This document shows, in pieces, positions 17,938-25,909 of a stretch of 60,589 nucleotides of DNA. A program made the translations under genes and the position numbers. The DNA is taken from contig NZ_FUWR01000018.1 in assembly GCF_900167465.1 (NCBI RefSeq), forward strand, positions 1 to 60,589, in the 5' to 3' direction. The notes under the pieces are model-generated. The model was not told the DNA's origin. It ran no database searches and worked only from the letters and a program-made list of their open reading frames with translations. The stretch comes from Trichlorobacter thiogenes. GTDB taxonomy: Bacteria; Desulfobacterota; Desulfuromonadia; Geobacterales; Pseudopelobacteraceae. Numbering within the stretch: the stretch's first letter is position 1; each line of letters begins with the position of its first letter.

Positions 17938-19260
17938 TTAGCTTTCATCAAGCACAGCATCAACACCCAATAACGACTGCGCCTCACTACTTGGCAACGC
18001 CTGCACATTCTTCAACTTACGCTCCATCTGGCGGGTACGGGTAGCAGCTGCCTCGATATGGTTGCCCGCCTCCTGCAGCTTTTTGCTGGTCTTGTCCAGC
18101 ATCTCGCCAAACTTGCCAAATTCTGTCCGTACTGCACCCAGCAGGTTCCAGACCTCGGCAGAACGTTTTTCAATGGCCAGGGTACGGAACCCCATCTGCA
18201 GAGAGTTGAGCAGGGCTGCCAGGGTGGTGGGGCCAGCCACCAGTACCTTTAAATCGCGCTGCAGTGCATCAGCAAGTGCTGGACGACGCAGTACCTCGGC
18301 ATACAGCCCTTCCGTGGGCAGAAACATGATCCCGAAATCAGTGGTCTGGGGCGGATCAAGGTATTTGTCACGGATGTCTGTTGCAGCCAGACGGATAGCT
18401 CGCTCCAGCAGTTTGCCCGCCTCTTCTGCAGCAACAACATCAGCCCGTTCCTGGGCCTCAACCAGCCGCAGGTAATCTTCCTGAGGAAATTTGGCATCCA
18501 AGGGCAGGTGGACAATACTCCCCTCAGTGCCATCACGACCTGGCAGGCGCAGGGCAAATTCAACCCGTTGGCCACTGCCTTTGCGGGTCTCCACATTGGC
18601 AGCGTATTGGCCCGGAGCCAGCACCTGTTCCAACAAAGCCCCCAGCTGTACCTCACCAAAGGTGCCACGGGTCTTGACATTGGTCAGCACCCGCTTCAGA
18701 TCCCCTACCCCGTTGGCCAGGGTCTGCATCTCACCCAATCCTTTTTGAACCTGCTCAAGGCGATCACTGACCAGTTTAAACGATTCACCCAACCTTTTTT
18801 CAAGGGTATCATGCAGCTTTTCATCAACCGTAACCCGCATCTGTTCCAGCTGCTTGGCGTTATCCTCTTGAATGGCCTGCAGCCTGTTCTGCAGGGTTTC
18901 CCGCAGCTTTTCCATCCGGCTGTCATTGGTATCGGTCAGATTCTTTAGCTGATCAGCAAAGATATCCAGCTGACCCTTCTGCAGGCCGGCCAGCTCGCTC
19001 ATCCGCTTCAAAAGGCCGTCCCCCAGGGTCTGCACTGCACCAATACTTTCCTCCCGTCCCTGCCGCCCCAGAGTCTGGGCCTCTTCCCGTCCCCTGGCCA
19101 GCTCTTCACGCAAGGTACGCTCATTGCGTTCAAGCATCCGCTCAAGGGAGGCAAGACGTGGTTCAAGGCTTTGCCCCCCCAGCCGGGAGACCTTGATCAA
19201 CAGAATAATGGTGATAACCAGGAGTAAAACAATCAGGGCAGGTAACAACAGTTCAGGCAT
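17938..19260 (-). CDS. rmuC: DNA recombination protein RmuC
   Basis: The 440-residue protein has an N-terminal membrane helix (about residues 3-25), a long coiled coil (about 30-170) and the RmuC domain (about 180-400) with TRGTFGEVQLGALLEQVL, LPLDAKFPQEDYLRL, FLPTEGLYAEVLRRP and the restriction-nuclease-like fold typical of the family. RmuC limits inversions at short inverted repeats. The length is normal. No regulatory signals are evident in the 100-bp gap to the hydrogenase genes. Confidence 0.93.
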   Translation of the reverse strand: MPELLLPALIVLLLVITIILLIKVSRLGGQSLEPRLASLERMLERNERTLREELARGREEAQTLGRQGREESIGAVQTLGDGLLKRMSELAGLQKGQLDIFADQLKNLTDTNDSRMEKLRETLQNRLQAIQEDNAKQLEQMRVTVDEKLHDTLEKRLGESFKLVSDRLEQVQKGLGEMQTLANGVGDLKRVLTNVKTRGTFGEVQLGALLEQVLAPGQYAANVETRKGSGQRVEFALRLPGRDGTEGSIVHLPLDAKFPQEDYLRLVEAQERADVVAAEEAGKLLERAIRLAATDIRDKYLDPPQTTDFGIMFLPTEGLYAEVLRRPALADALQRDLKVLVAGPTTLAALLNSLQMGFRTLAIEKRSAEVWNLLGAVRTEFGKFGEMLDKTSKKLQEAGNHIEAAATRTRQMERKLKNVQALPSSEAQSLLGVDAVLDES

Positions 19261-19360
19261 GGCAGCTGGTTCCTTATGGTTCTTTGATAGTCATAAGGTT
19301 ATACCAGAGCAGACAGATGGGTAACAAGCGGAAACCAGTATAGTTCTGACAGGAACTGTC

Positions 19361-19819
19361 TCAGTTGCCAGCTAATTCGGCCTGGACCATGGCAAGCAAG
19401 GTTGGTATGGCCCCGGCAACCAGCGGGGTCAGCTCGGTATCCATTTCAAGGCATGCGGGCTGTACGCCGATCAGCACAATCTCTTCCGGCAACTGCCCCA
19501 TCAGGCGAGCCACCGCAAGCAGATCCTTCATCCCCATCTGATGGGGTGACAACTTGGTCTCAAGGGCCATGGGAACATCATCACCTGCCAGACGCACACA
19601 GGTTCCAGCAGATTTGCCAATATTAACCGCATCAACAATAATCAGACGCTGTATCCCTTCCAAAAATGGCAACAGATCCAGCCCCAGGGTACCGCCATCC
19701 AGTAATGTTACACCATCCGGCAGACAGTCACCCTGCTGCAACTGCTCAATCACCTTGGGGCCGATACCATCATCCGACATGATGGTATTGCCAAGTCCCA
19801 GTACTAATGTTGTTGTCAT
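19361..19819 (-). CDS. hyaP: Hydrogenase maturation protease
   Basis: The 152-residue protein is a HyaD/HybD-type endopeptidase: it begins TTTLVLGLGNTIMSDDGIGPKVIEQL, with the conserved GNxxxxDDGxG Asp, and has LDGGTLGLDLLPFLE and LSPHQMGMKDLLAVA, giving the acidic and His ligands that sense nickel in the large subunit. It removes the C-terminal tail of HyaL after the active site is assembled. It is the last gene of the hydrogenase operon, in the same order as hyaSLBP of Geobacter sulfurreducens. Confidence 0.92.
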   Translation of the reverse strand: MTTTLVLGLGNTIMSDDGIGPKVIEQLQQGDCLPDGVTLLDGGTLGLDLLPFLEGIQRLIIVDAVNIGKSAGTCVRLAGDDVPMALETKLSPHQMGMKDLLAVARLMGQLPEEIVLIGVQPACLEMDTELTPLVAGAIPTLLAMVQAELAGN

Positions 19820-19870
19820 GGGCTACCTTTCAAAGAAAACGGGGTGGTTGCCCACCCCGTTCCAACCGTA

Positions 19871-20581
19871 TTATTTCTTTTTCTTCCAGGGAAAGAAATC
19901 CCAGTGTCTGCTCTTGCAGACCGCATAGGGGCTGGTGGTAAACTTGTAGCCGCTAAACATACTGGAGATTTCCCCACCCTTTTCTTTAATATCCATCAGC
20001 CAGGCACTATAGACATGATTGATCACAAAGCCAAAGATCAGCCACATGGCCAAATGGTGATAGAGGTGCATCTGCTGGGTGGTAAAGATAACATAGACCG
20101 GTTTCAGCAGGCTGTGCATGGTGCCACCCGGCGCATGCTCGGCATACATGGCAAAGCCGGTCAGGATCATGAACCAGTAGACCAGAAACAGCACAAAATA
20201 GGCGGTGGCAGCCATGGGGTTGTGCCCGGTGGTCTCAGGAGGATGCTTGCTACGGAAGGTGTAATAGTCAAACACCTCCTTCATCTCTTTCCGGCCAGCT
20301 GCCCCCATGAACGGAAAGTATTCCCGCCAACCAGCATAACAGTTGCCCCGGAAGGTCCAGATCATCCGGGTAATGACGCTGACAGCAAAGGCATAGGCAA
20401 ACACAAAATGGATAAATCTGATCCAGCCCATCAGATAGGCATCGGTTGAACTGCCGATAAAGACCGGATTACCAATCAGGATGCCGGTGGCAGCCAGCAC
20501 CACAATGGAAAGCACATTGACCCAGTGGCACCAGCGGACCGGCAGTTCCCAGATATACTGTTTAAACTTCTTCTCACTCAT
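19871..20581 (-). CDS. hyaB: Hydrogenase b-type cytochrome subunit
   Basis: The ATG at 20581 has an AGGAAAGGGGG site upstream and begins MSEKKFKQYIWELPVRWCHWVNVLS; the longer frame to 20695 runs into a repeat element and is rejected. The 236-residue protein has four membrane helices and the His residues expected for two b-haems (RWCHWVNVL, IRFIHFVFAYA, YHHLAMWLIFGFVINHVYSAW). It passes electrons from the hydrogenase small subunit to menaquinone. The name follows the Geobacter hyaSLBP scheme, in which HyaB is the cytochrome. Confidence 0.92.
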   Translation of the reverse strand: MSEKKFKQYIWELPVRWCHWVNVLSIVVLAATGILIGNPVFIGSSTDAYLMGWIRFIHFVFAYAFAVSVITRMIWTFRGNCYAGWREYFPFMGAAGRKEMKEVFDYYTFRSKHPPETTGHNPMAATAYFVLFLVYWFMILTGFAMYAEHAPGGTMHSLLKPVYVIFTTQQMHLYHHLAMWLIFGFVINHVYSAWLMDIKEKGGEISSMFSGYKFTTSPYAVCKSRHWDFFPWKKKK

Positions 20582-20595
20582 GGCAGCCCCCTTTC

Positions 20596-20744
20596 CTAGG
20601 AGGTTGTTGAAAACGTTATGAGGAAGCACGGCTACAAGGCGCACGGAGCGCAGCGACTGAGACATAACGTTATAGTTAGGCGAAGGAGCGAGCACCGCGC
20701 AACGCAGTAGACGGGCTCCGCAGTAGTTTTTAACAGCCTCCTAG
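20596..20744. repeat. MITE-like element with terminal inverted repeats
   Basis: A 149-bp element ends in 19-bp inverted repeats, CTAGGAGGTTGTTGAAAAC at the left and its near-complement at the right (two mismatches). Inside, AACGTTATG and CATAACGTT form a further inverted pair around a GC-rich hairpin, and the right half is rich in GCTCGCTCC/GCGCGG motifs. It lies between hyaL and hyaB, and its right end supplies the TAG stop codon of hyaL. No coding potential. Similar elements are, from memory, scattered in Geobacter genomes; that needs a genome search. Confidence 0.7.
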
Positions 20745-22441
20745 GAGACCTTAACCCGCACCAGCTCGTTGCCGGTGGCATCAGTAACATGCACGGCGCA
20801 GGCCAGGCAGGGGTCAAAGGAGTGGATAGTGCGCAGGATCTCCAACGGCTGATCAGGCTTGGCAACCGGTGTACCCACCAGGGCAGATTCATAGGGGCCG
20901 CGCTGTCCCTTGGCATCACGGGGCGAGGCGTTCCAGGTGGATGGCACCACGGCCTGATAATTGTAGATCTTCTGATCCTTGATCTTGATCCAATGCCCCA
21001 GAGCACCACGGGGGGCCTCATGCCAGCCATAACCGCTGGCCTCGGCAGGCCATGTCTTGGGATCCCACATCTCATTGGCGTGAATGCGATAGTCGCCCTT
21101 GCCGATATTGGCAATCAGGGCGTCCAGCCAGACCGGTGTCTGGCGGGCGATCAGCAGGGCATCAATCCCTCGGGCGGCAGTGCGGCCCAGTGTTGAAAAC
21201 AGGGCTGCCGGACCAACACCAAGCTTACCCAGCACCATATCAACGGCTGCCTTGCTTTCTTTATGACCAGCCACATAGGCCACCAAAATCCGGGCCAGCG
21301 GACCGACCTCCATGGGTGCCTCATCATAGCGGGGTGCCTTGACCCAGGAATATTTTTTATCCGTATCCAGAAACTCATAGGGCGGTTTGGGGCCGGTGTA
21401 CTTGGCCTCTGATTCACCTTTCCAGGGATGCAACCCCTTGCCCTGTCCATCCTGATATTCATACCAGGAGTGATCAACATACTCGGTCACCTTCTGCTGA
21501 TCCAGGGGCAGCACCTTGGAGATATCCTTGTTCATGATCGCACCGGGCGGAAACCAGAGATTACCACTAATTGGATCAGGGAACTCGCCATAGGAAAGGA
21601 AGTTGCCCACCCCGCCACCAATGGCAGCCCAATCCTTGTAGAACGAGGCAATGGCCAGCAGATCAGGGATGTAGACCTTTTCCACAAAATCCTGGGCCTT
21701 GGCCAAAAGGCGTTTGATGGTAATCAGCTTGTCAGCATTCAGGGCGTTTTGGGAATCAGGATCAACCGGGATCGACATCCCCCCCACCAGGAAGGTCTGG
21801 GGATGGGGGTTTTTACTGCCCAGAATGGCGTGGATCTTGATAACTTCCTTCTGCCATTCCAGGGCCTCAAGATAATGGGCCGTTGCCATCAGGTTGGCCT
21901 CAGGCGGCAGCTTGTAGGCGGGATGTCCCCAATAGGCGTTGCTGAACGGGCCTAAGCGTCCGGTGCCCACAAAGGCCTTCAGCTTCTCCTGCACAGCCTT
22001 GAAGTGGGTGGCCGAGTTGTTGGGCCAATCAGAGATGGAGGCAGCCAGACTGGCGGTCTTGACCGGATCAGCCTTAAGGGCCGAGGTGATATCCACCCAA
22101 TCCAGGGCATGCAGATGGTAGAAGTGGATCACGTGATCCTGCACCCCCTGGATACCGATGATGATATTGCGGATCAATTGAGCATTGGGAGGGATCTTGA
22201 TTTTGAGCGCATCCTCAACCGCCCGGATTGAGGCGATGGAGTGGACGGTGGTGCAGACCCCGCAAAAACGCTGGGTCCAGTACCAGGCATCACGTGGATC
22301 GCGGCCTTTCAGGATCTTTTCAATACCGCGAAACATGGTGCTGGAGCTCCAGGCATCCTTGATTTTGCCGTCTGCGATCTCGGCCTCAATCCGCAGATGC
22401 CCCTCAATTCTGGTAATCGGATCAACGACTATCTTGGCCAT
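20741..22441 (-). CDS. hyaL: [NiFe] hydrogenase large subunit
   Basis: The 566-residue protein has both metal-binding motifs: RFCGVCTTVHS near residue 58 and DPCLACAVH near residue 543. The latter ends in the His after which the maturation protease cuts, leaving a 15-residue tail here. It is of the group 1 membrane-bound uptake type. It carries the Ni-Fe(CN)2CO site and oxidises H2 in the periplasm, exported together with the Tat-bearing small subunit. The stop codon lies within the end of the adjacent repeat element, so the tail may have been set by the insertion. Confidence 0.95.
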   Translation of the reverse strand: MAKIVVDPITRIEGHLRIEAEIADGKIKDAWSSSTMFRGIEKILKGRDPRDAWYWTQRFCGVCTTVHSIASIRAVEDALKIKIPPNAQLIRNIIIGIQGVQDHVIHFYHLHALDWVDITSALKADPVKTASLAASISDWPNNSATHFKAVQEKLKAFVGTGRLGPFSNAYWGHPAYKLPPEANLMATAHYLEALEWQKEVIKIHAILGSKNPHPQTFLVGGMSIPVDPDSQNALNADKLITIKRLLAKAQDFVEKVYIPDLLAIASFYKDWAAIGGGVGNFLSYGEFPDPISGNLWFPPGAIMNKDISKVLPLDQQKVTEYVDHSWYEYQDGQGKGLHPWKGESEAKYTGPKPPYEFLDTDKKYSWVKAPRYDEAPMEVGPLARILVAYVAGHKESKAAVDMVLGKLGVGPAALFSTLGRTAARGIDALLIARQTPVWLDALIANIGKGDYRIHANEMWDPKTWPAEASGYGWHEAPRGALGHWIKIKDQKIYNYQAVVPSTWNASPRDAKGQRGPYESALVGTPVAKPDQPLEILRTIHSFDPCLACAVHVTDATGNELVRVKVS

Positions 22442-22444
22442 ATC

Positions 22445-23569
22445 CTATTCCCCCCCTTCCTTGGTCTCTTCGTCAGCAGCCGGCTCCTTATCCTTGCGCA
22501 GGGCATTCATGGCACCATGAATGGCAAAGGCGCCACCCACACCAGCAGCAAAGGCAAGCCCGATCTTGTCGGCATTCTGTTCAATGCCAAAGCCCGGCAC
22601 GTTGGGCAGACGACGATAGAGCGGCGAGGTATCCCAGAACTGGGGTTCGGAACAACCGACACAACCATGGCCGGCAGCTACCGGCCAGCTGACTTTCTCG
22701 TTAAAACGCTGGGTTGGACAGTTATGGAAGGTTGCCGGGCCTTTACAGCCCATTTTGTAGAGGCAGTGCCCTTTACGGTGGGCATCATCGCCCCAATGCT
22801 CAACATACTGGCCAGCATCAAAGTGGGGACGACGTTCACAGTTGTCATGAATCCGCTTGCCATAGGCAAACAGGGGACGGCCATGGCTATCAAGGGCAGG
22901 AAGTTTGCCAAAGGTAAGGAAGTGGACCACTACTGCGGTCAGGTTGTCGGCATTGCAGGGGCAGCCGGGCAGGTTGATCACGGTTGCGCCGGGCACCGCC
23001 TCTTTAACCCCAACCGCACCAGTGGGGTTGGGGGCAGCAGCAGCAATGCCGCCGTAGCTGGCACAGGTACCCACCGCAATGGTGGCAGCAGCAGAACCGC
23101 AGACCTGTTTGGCCCGGGCTAAATGGGACTTGCCGCCAACACAGCCATAGGCCCCACCTTCTTTCATCGGGATGGAACCCTCAACCACGCAGAGGTACTT
23201 GCCCTGGAACTCCTTGACCGTCTTTTCAAGGTTGGCCTCAGCCTGATGACCAGCAGCAGCCATGATGGTTTCGTGGTAATCAACCGAAAGGATATCCAGC
23301 ACCAACTCACCCACGGTTGGGTTGGCAGAACGAAGCAGCGCCTCTGTATCACCTGCACAATCCTGGAATTCAAGCCAGACCAGAGGTGGTCGTTGAACTT
23401 TGTCCAAAGCCTGGGCTACCTTGGGTGCCATGGTGGCGGGTAATGCCATGGCAGCGGTGACAGTAGAACAGAATTTCAGGAAATCACGCCGCGAGACTCC
23501 CCGTTCTTCAAGCATCCTGGCAACTGAGAAACCTTCCTGTTTCTTTCCCGCACAATCATCTCTGTCCAT
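22445..23569 (-). CDS. hyaS: [NiFe] hydrogenase small subunit
   Basis: The ATG at 23569 follows AGGAGGTGTCT and gives 374 residues; an in-frame ATG at 23605 has no such site. The N-terminus has a Tat motif (VSRRDFLKFCSTVTAAMALPATMA). Cys residues for three Fe-S clusters are visible (WLEFQDCAGD, CASYGG, LPGCPCN, then HCLYKMGCKGP, CPTQRFN, HGCVGCSEPQFWD). A C-terminal hydrophobic helix (about 325-350) anchors it in the membrane. It transfers electrons from HyaL to the cytochrome subunit. It is the first gene of the operon, 3 bp before hyaL. Confidence 0.95.
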   Translation of the reverse strand: MDRDDCAGKKQEGFSVARMLEERGVSRRDFLKFCSTVTAAMALPATMAPKVAQALDKVQRPPLVWLEFQDCAGDTEALLRSANPTVGELVLDILSVDYHETIMAAAGHQAEANLEKTVKEFQGKYLCVVEGSIPMKEGGAYGCVGGKSHLARAKQVCGSAAATIAVGTCASYGGIAAAAPNPTGAVGVKEAVPGATVINLPGCPCNADNLTAVVVHFLTFGKLPALDSHGRPLFAYGKRIHDNCERRPHFDAGQYVEHWGDDAHRKGHCLYKMGCKGPATFHNCPTQRFNEKVSWPVAAGHGCVGCSEPQFWDTSPLYRRLPNVPGFGIEQNADKIGLAFAAGVGGAFAIHGAMNALRKDKEPAADEETKEGGE

Positions 23570-23657
23570 AGACACCTCCTCTGGCGGTAGCTGCACAACA
23601 AACACCTGTTATCGATACTCCTCACTTAAAGCGTCAACGGTTAATACAAACAATGTT

Positions 23658-23685
23658 ATTATAGCGCCGAAAAAGTTTTTAGCAA
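23658..23685 (-). promoter_or_regulatory. Likely sigma-70 promoter of the hydrogenase operon
   Basis: On the minus strand a perfect -10, TATAAT (23663-23658), lies 16 bp after TTGCTA (23685-23680), about 90 bp before the hyaS ATG. A TTGACG nearby is too far from the -10 to serve as its -35. The 23570-23811 gap is a shared upstream region with the divergent small gene; it also has the inverted repeat GACCTTT-TAC-AAAGGTC at 23793-23809. Confidence 0.5.
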
Positions 23686-23811
23686 GCGTCAAGGGAATAT
23701 TTGTAAAGGGGATATTGAGACCAAGCGCAGCAAACCACAACAGACTCACCATCGCATTCAAATATACAAATATTTATTTTTCTGCATAAAATTGACCTTT
23801 TACAAAGGTCG

Positions 23812-24159
23812 ATGTATACACACCCCATGATTTTCCTGAGACAGCATATTTTTCTGATCATGCTCGTTACTGTAGTACTGCTTTTCAGTATGACAGCCAG
23901 TCATTGTGCCTGGATTGCCCAGGTGCTGGATACCCCCTCTTCGTCCTCCCTACTTTTCAGTCAGAACGAGCTTGCCGAAGACAGCCAGGAAGGCACGCAC
24001 ACGTCCACCCCTTCATTTCTCCCCTCAGATGCCCTCGTTACCAATTTAACGGCATCTCGTCCTGTACTGCTTTCTGTGCAACGAGCACCAGACGACCAAG
24101 CCTTTCACCTCCCCCAGATCTACTTTGACATCTTTGTCCCGCCTCAAAAACTCAGTTAA
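23812..24159 (+). CDS. Small exported or membrane-anchored protein, unknown function
   Basis: The 115-residue frame starts at an ATG 5 nt after AAAGG, which is part of the inverted repeat at 23793-23809, so translation or transcription could be controlled there. One hydrophobic segment (about residues 10-32, FLIMLVTVVLLFSMTASHCAW) acts as a signal anchor or signal peptide; the rest is Ser/Thr/Pro-rich. I recognise no family. It is divergent from the hydrogenase operon and followed 89 bp later by the rhodanese selenoprotein gene. Confidence 0.5.
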   Translation: MYTHPMIFLRQHIFLIMLVTVVLLFSMTASHCAWIAQVLDTPSSSSLLFSQNELAEDSQEGTHTSTPSFLPSDALVTNLTASRPVLLSVQRAPDDQAFHLPQIYFDIFVPPQKLS

Positions 24160-24248
24160 ACACGTAAGCCGCATAGCCACAGAAATGTCATTTTCCTGAT
24201 TATTCCTTGCTGTTTCAGACAGCAGGACACTACCGAAAGGAGCTATTC

Positions 24249-25415
24249 ATGAGTATCCGCACCAGACTTGCAGCTAGTTTTGCCACTCTCTTTGCTGTCG
24301 CCATGCTGGCCGGTTGTGAAACCGGACCAGAAGTTAAAAGCGAAGCAGCAGCACCTCAAACTGTAGCAGCAACCCCGAAACAGGAAGTAAAAAAACCGGC
24401 AGGCCCGGTCATGCCCAAAGGGGTTACCGTCATCAGTACTGAAGCCCTAAAGGCACTTGTAGACAAAGGATCAGAAGCAGGCAACTACTTATTGTTTGAC
24501 AGCCGACCGGCTGGACGCTTCAACGCTGCAACCATCCCGACATCACAGCACCTGACAGATGCTGAAATGGAGAAACTTGATAAGGAAGGCAAGGTTGCAT
24601 CACGCCTAGGAGCTGACAAGAACAAACTGGCCATCTTCTGGTGCGGAGGCCCCACCTGACCGTTCTCCATCAAAGCTGCCGGTCTGGCAGCAAAAAATGG
24701 CTACACCAATGTTAAAGTATATTCAGGTGGCGACCCTGCCTGGGCAAAAGCAGAGCTGCCTTTTGTATCTTCTCCCAAGTTTGTAAAAGAAGGCAATATC
24801 CTCTTGCTTGACCTGCGTGCTGCCGACAAGTTTGCCGCTGGCCACATACCTCGTGCCATGAGCCTGCCTGTTACCAGCCTTGAAAAGTATCAGGAAGCCA
24901 ATTGGCCCTCCTTTAAAGGGGCTGCAATTGTCTTCTACAGCGACAATCAGGCCGATATAGACAAGGCTCTGGAGCTGATGCGTGATTATGGTCTGTCCAA
25001 GGCAACCTACTTCCCCGGTGGCCTGGCCAGATGGCAAAAACTGGGCACCCCTGTTGAGGCAGGCCCCAAACCGGCACCGGCAAACCTGACCTTTGTGCGG
25101 AAGCTTGAAGCACAGGATATTACCATTCCTGATTTTATCAAGGCTTTGGACAATGCGAATATTGTAATTTTGGATGTCCGCAATGACGCCGAAAGAAAGA
25201 CAGGTCAATTCAAAGGAGCCATCCATATCCCCTCTGATCAGATTGGGTCACGCTACAAGGAAGTGCCTAAGGACAAGCTGGTTATCGTCCATTGTGCAAC
25301 CGGTATTCGAGCCGGAATCGCCTACGAAACTCTCAAGGCAAAAGGTTTTACCAACCTTAAAGTGCTGAATGCAAATGTTGCCTTTACCGGTGATAAGTAC
25401 AAAATTACTGAATAA
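24249..25415 (+). CDS. Three-domain rhodanese-like lipoprotein, predicted selenoprotein
   Basis: From the ATG at 24249 (AAAGGAG upstream) the frame runs 388 residues if the in-frame TGA at 24657-24659 is read as selenocysteine (residue 137). The N-terminus is a lipoprotein signal (AVAMLAGCE). Domain 1 (about 55-170) has FWCGGPT-U-PFSIKAAG, where the U replaces the second Cys of the usual CxGPxC motif of this rhodanese type. Domain 2 (about 175-270) lacks the catalytic Cys (FYSDNQAD). Domain 3 (about 280-388) keeps it (VHCATGIRA). Coding is fluent on both sides of the TGA, and a SECIS-like hairpin follows directly. Likely a sulfur- or selenium-transfer or redox protein at the membrane; the substrate is unknown. 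The alternative, a nonsense mutation, is less likely given the hairpin. Confidence 0.85.
24657..24700 (+). promoter_or_regulatory. UGA selenocysteine codon and bacterial SECIS-like hairpin
   Basis: After the TGA, 21 nt precede the loop GGTCT, which is closed by a perfect 6-bp stem GCTGCC (24675-24680) / GGCAGC (24686-24691). An outer CCAT/ATGG pair (24667-24670 with 24697-24700) closes it further around an internal loop. The apical GGTCT is the same as in the E. coli fdhF SECIS loop that binds SelB, and the UGA-to-loop distance is within the bacterial range. This is direct sequence evidence; SelB recognition is inferred. Confidence 0.8.
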
Positions 25416-25434
25416 ATTCTGTCTATATCGATCC

Positions 25435-25472
25435 AAACAAACAGGGGCGGAATTATCCGTCCCTGTTTGTTT
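25435..25472 (+). terminator. Terminator after the rhodanese gene
   Basis: A 16-bp stem with one mismatch (AAACAAACAGGGGCGG with CCGTCCCTGTTTGTTT, loop AATTAT) starts 20 bp past the stop codon. The T-rich 3' arm supplies the release tract, and the A-rich 5' arm allows it to work in both directions. Confidence 0.8.
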
Positions 25473-25627
25473 CAGTTGCAATCATTTTGCTTTATCTGCA
25501 ACACTCCCCACTCGTGATCAGCAAACCACATTTCACACCTTTACAACAACACAACCATCTATTATCAAATAGTTATATTTAAAATCCAATACTTTCAGCT
25601 TGGCTTTTAGCTATTAAAACAACTCAG

Positions 25628-25657
25628 CTGATGTTGCACACGCAAATGCAACATCAG
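25628..25657. promoter_or_regulatory. TGTTGCA inverted repeat, distal activator site
   Basis: A perfect 11-bp inverted repeat CTGATGTTGCA / TGCAACATCAG with an 8-bp spacer lies about 184 bp before the sigma-54-type promoter. It contains the TGTTGCA/TGCAACA halves also found at 25724-25739. Its distance and position are typical of an upstream activator site for a sigma-54 activator. The 25473-25909 gap otherwise holds no gene I can see. Confidence 0.55.
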
Positions 25658-25723
25658 TTCTTTTGCGCAACACCAGAATAAAGCTGCAAATAAAGCAAGT
25701 TACACATAATCAGGCACTATCAA

Positions 25724-25739
25724 TGTTGCAAATGCAACA
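25724..25739. promoter_or_regulatory. TGTTGCA-N2-TGCAACA palindrome, proximal activator site
   Basis: The perfect 16-bp palindrome TGTTGCAAATGCAACA lies 102 bp before the -24 element at 25842. It matches the site at 32492-32507 upstream of the other sigma-54 promoter in the window (one mismatch within the half-sites). I infer it is the binding site of the activator encoded at 29637-31310. Confidence 0.6.
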
Positions 25740-25841
25740 CCATATATACAACGTTATTTACAACTTCAGCAACCCAGCCATTTGAAATCAATCAAATAAT
25801 ATCGGTTACTTAAGACACAAATAACTTTAATTACCGGCACT

Positions 25842-25857
25842 TGGCACAATACTTGGA
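25842..25857 (+). promoter_or_regulatory. Sigma-54-type promoter of the NifX-like gene cluster
   Basis: TGGCAC-N5-TTGGA matches the -24/-12 consensus TGGCAC-N5-TTGC[A/T] except that the -12 GC is GG. The expected transcript start is at about 25869, 40 nt before the NifX-like ATG. An inverted pair TGCAACA / TGTTGCA (25868-25887) follows immediately and may be an operator or leader hairpin. The mismatch at the conserved -12 C lowers confidence. Confidence 0.5.
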
Positions 25858-25909
25858 TTAAGAAAGATGCAACAAACTGTTGTTGCACATGAATGAAACG
25901 AGGCACGCC

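Noticed and set aside
20632-21114. 160-residue open frame on the minus strand
   Set aside because: It runs through the repeat element and overlaps hyaL in another frame; low-complexity Arg/Pro/Ser composition.
22241-23122. 293-residue open frame on the plus strand
   Set aside because: It lies antisense to hyaL and hyaS, which have clear hydrogenase motifs.
24207-24659. Nonsense mutation making the rhodanese gene a pseudogene
   Set aside because: The SECIS-like hairpin with GGTCT loop and intact downstream coding make selenocysteine decoding the better explanation; this stays open until the Sec genes are checked.
24804-25415. Separate 203-residue rhodanese gene starting at an ATG at 24804
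   Set aside because: No ribosome binding site, and the domain boundary and frame continue without break from the TGA at 24657. The part between (24660-24803) also encodes rhodanese sequence.
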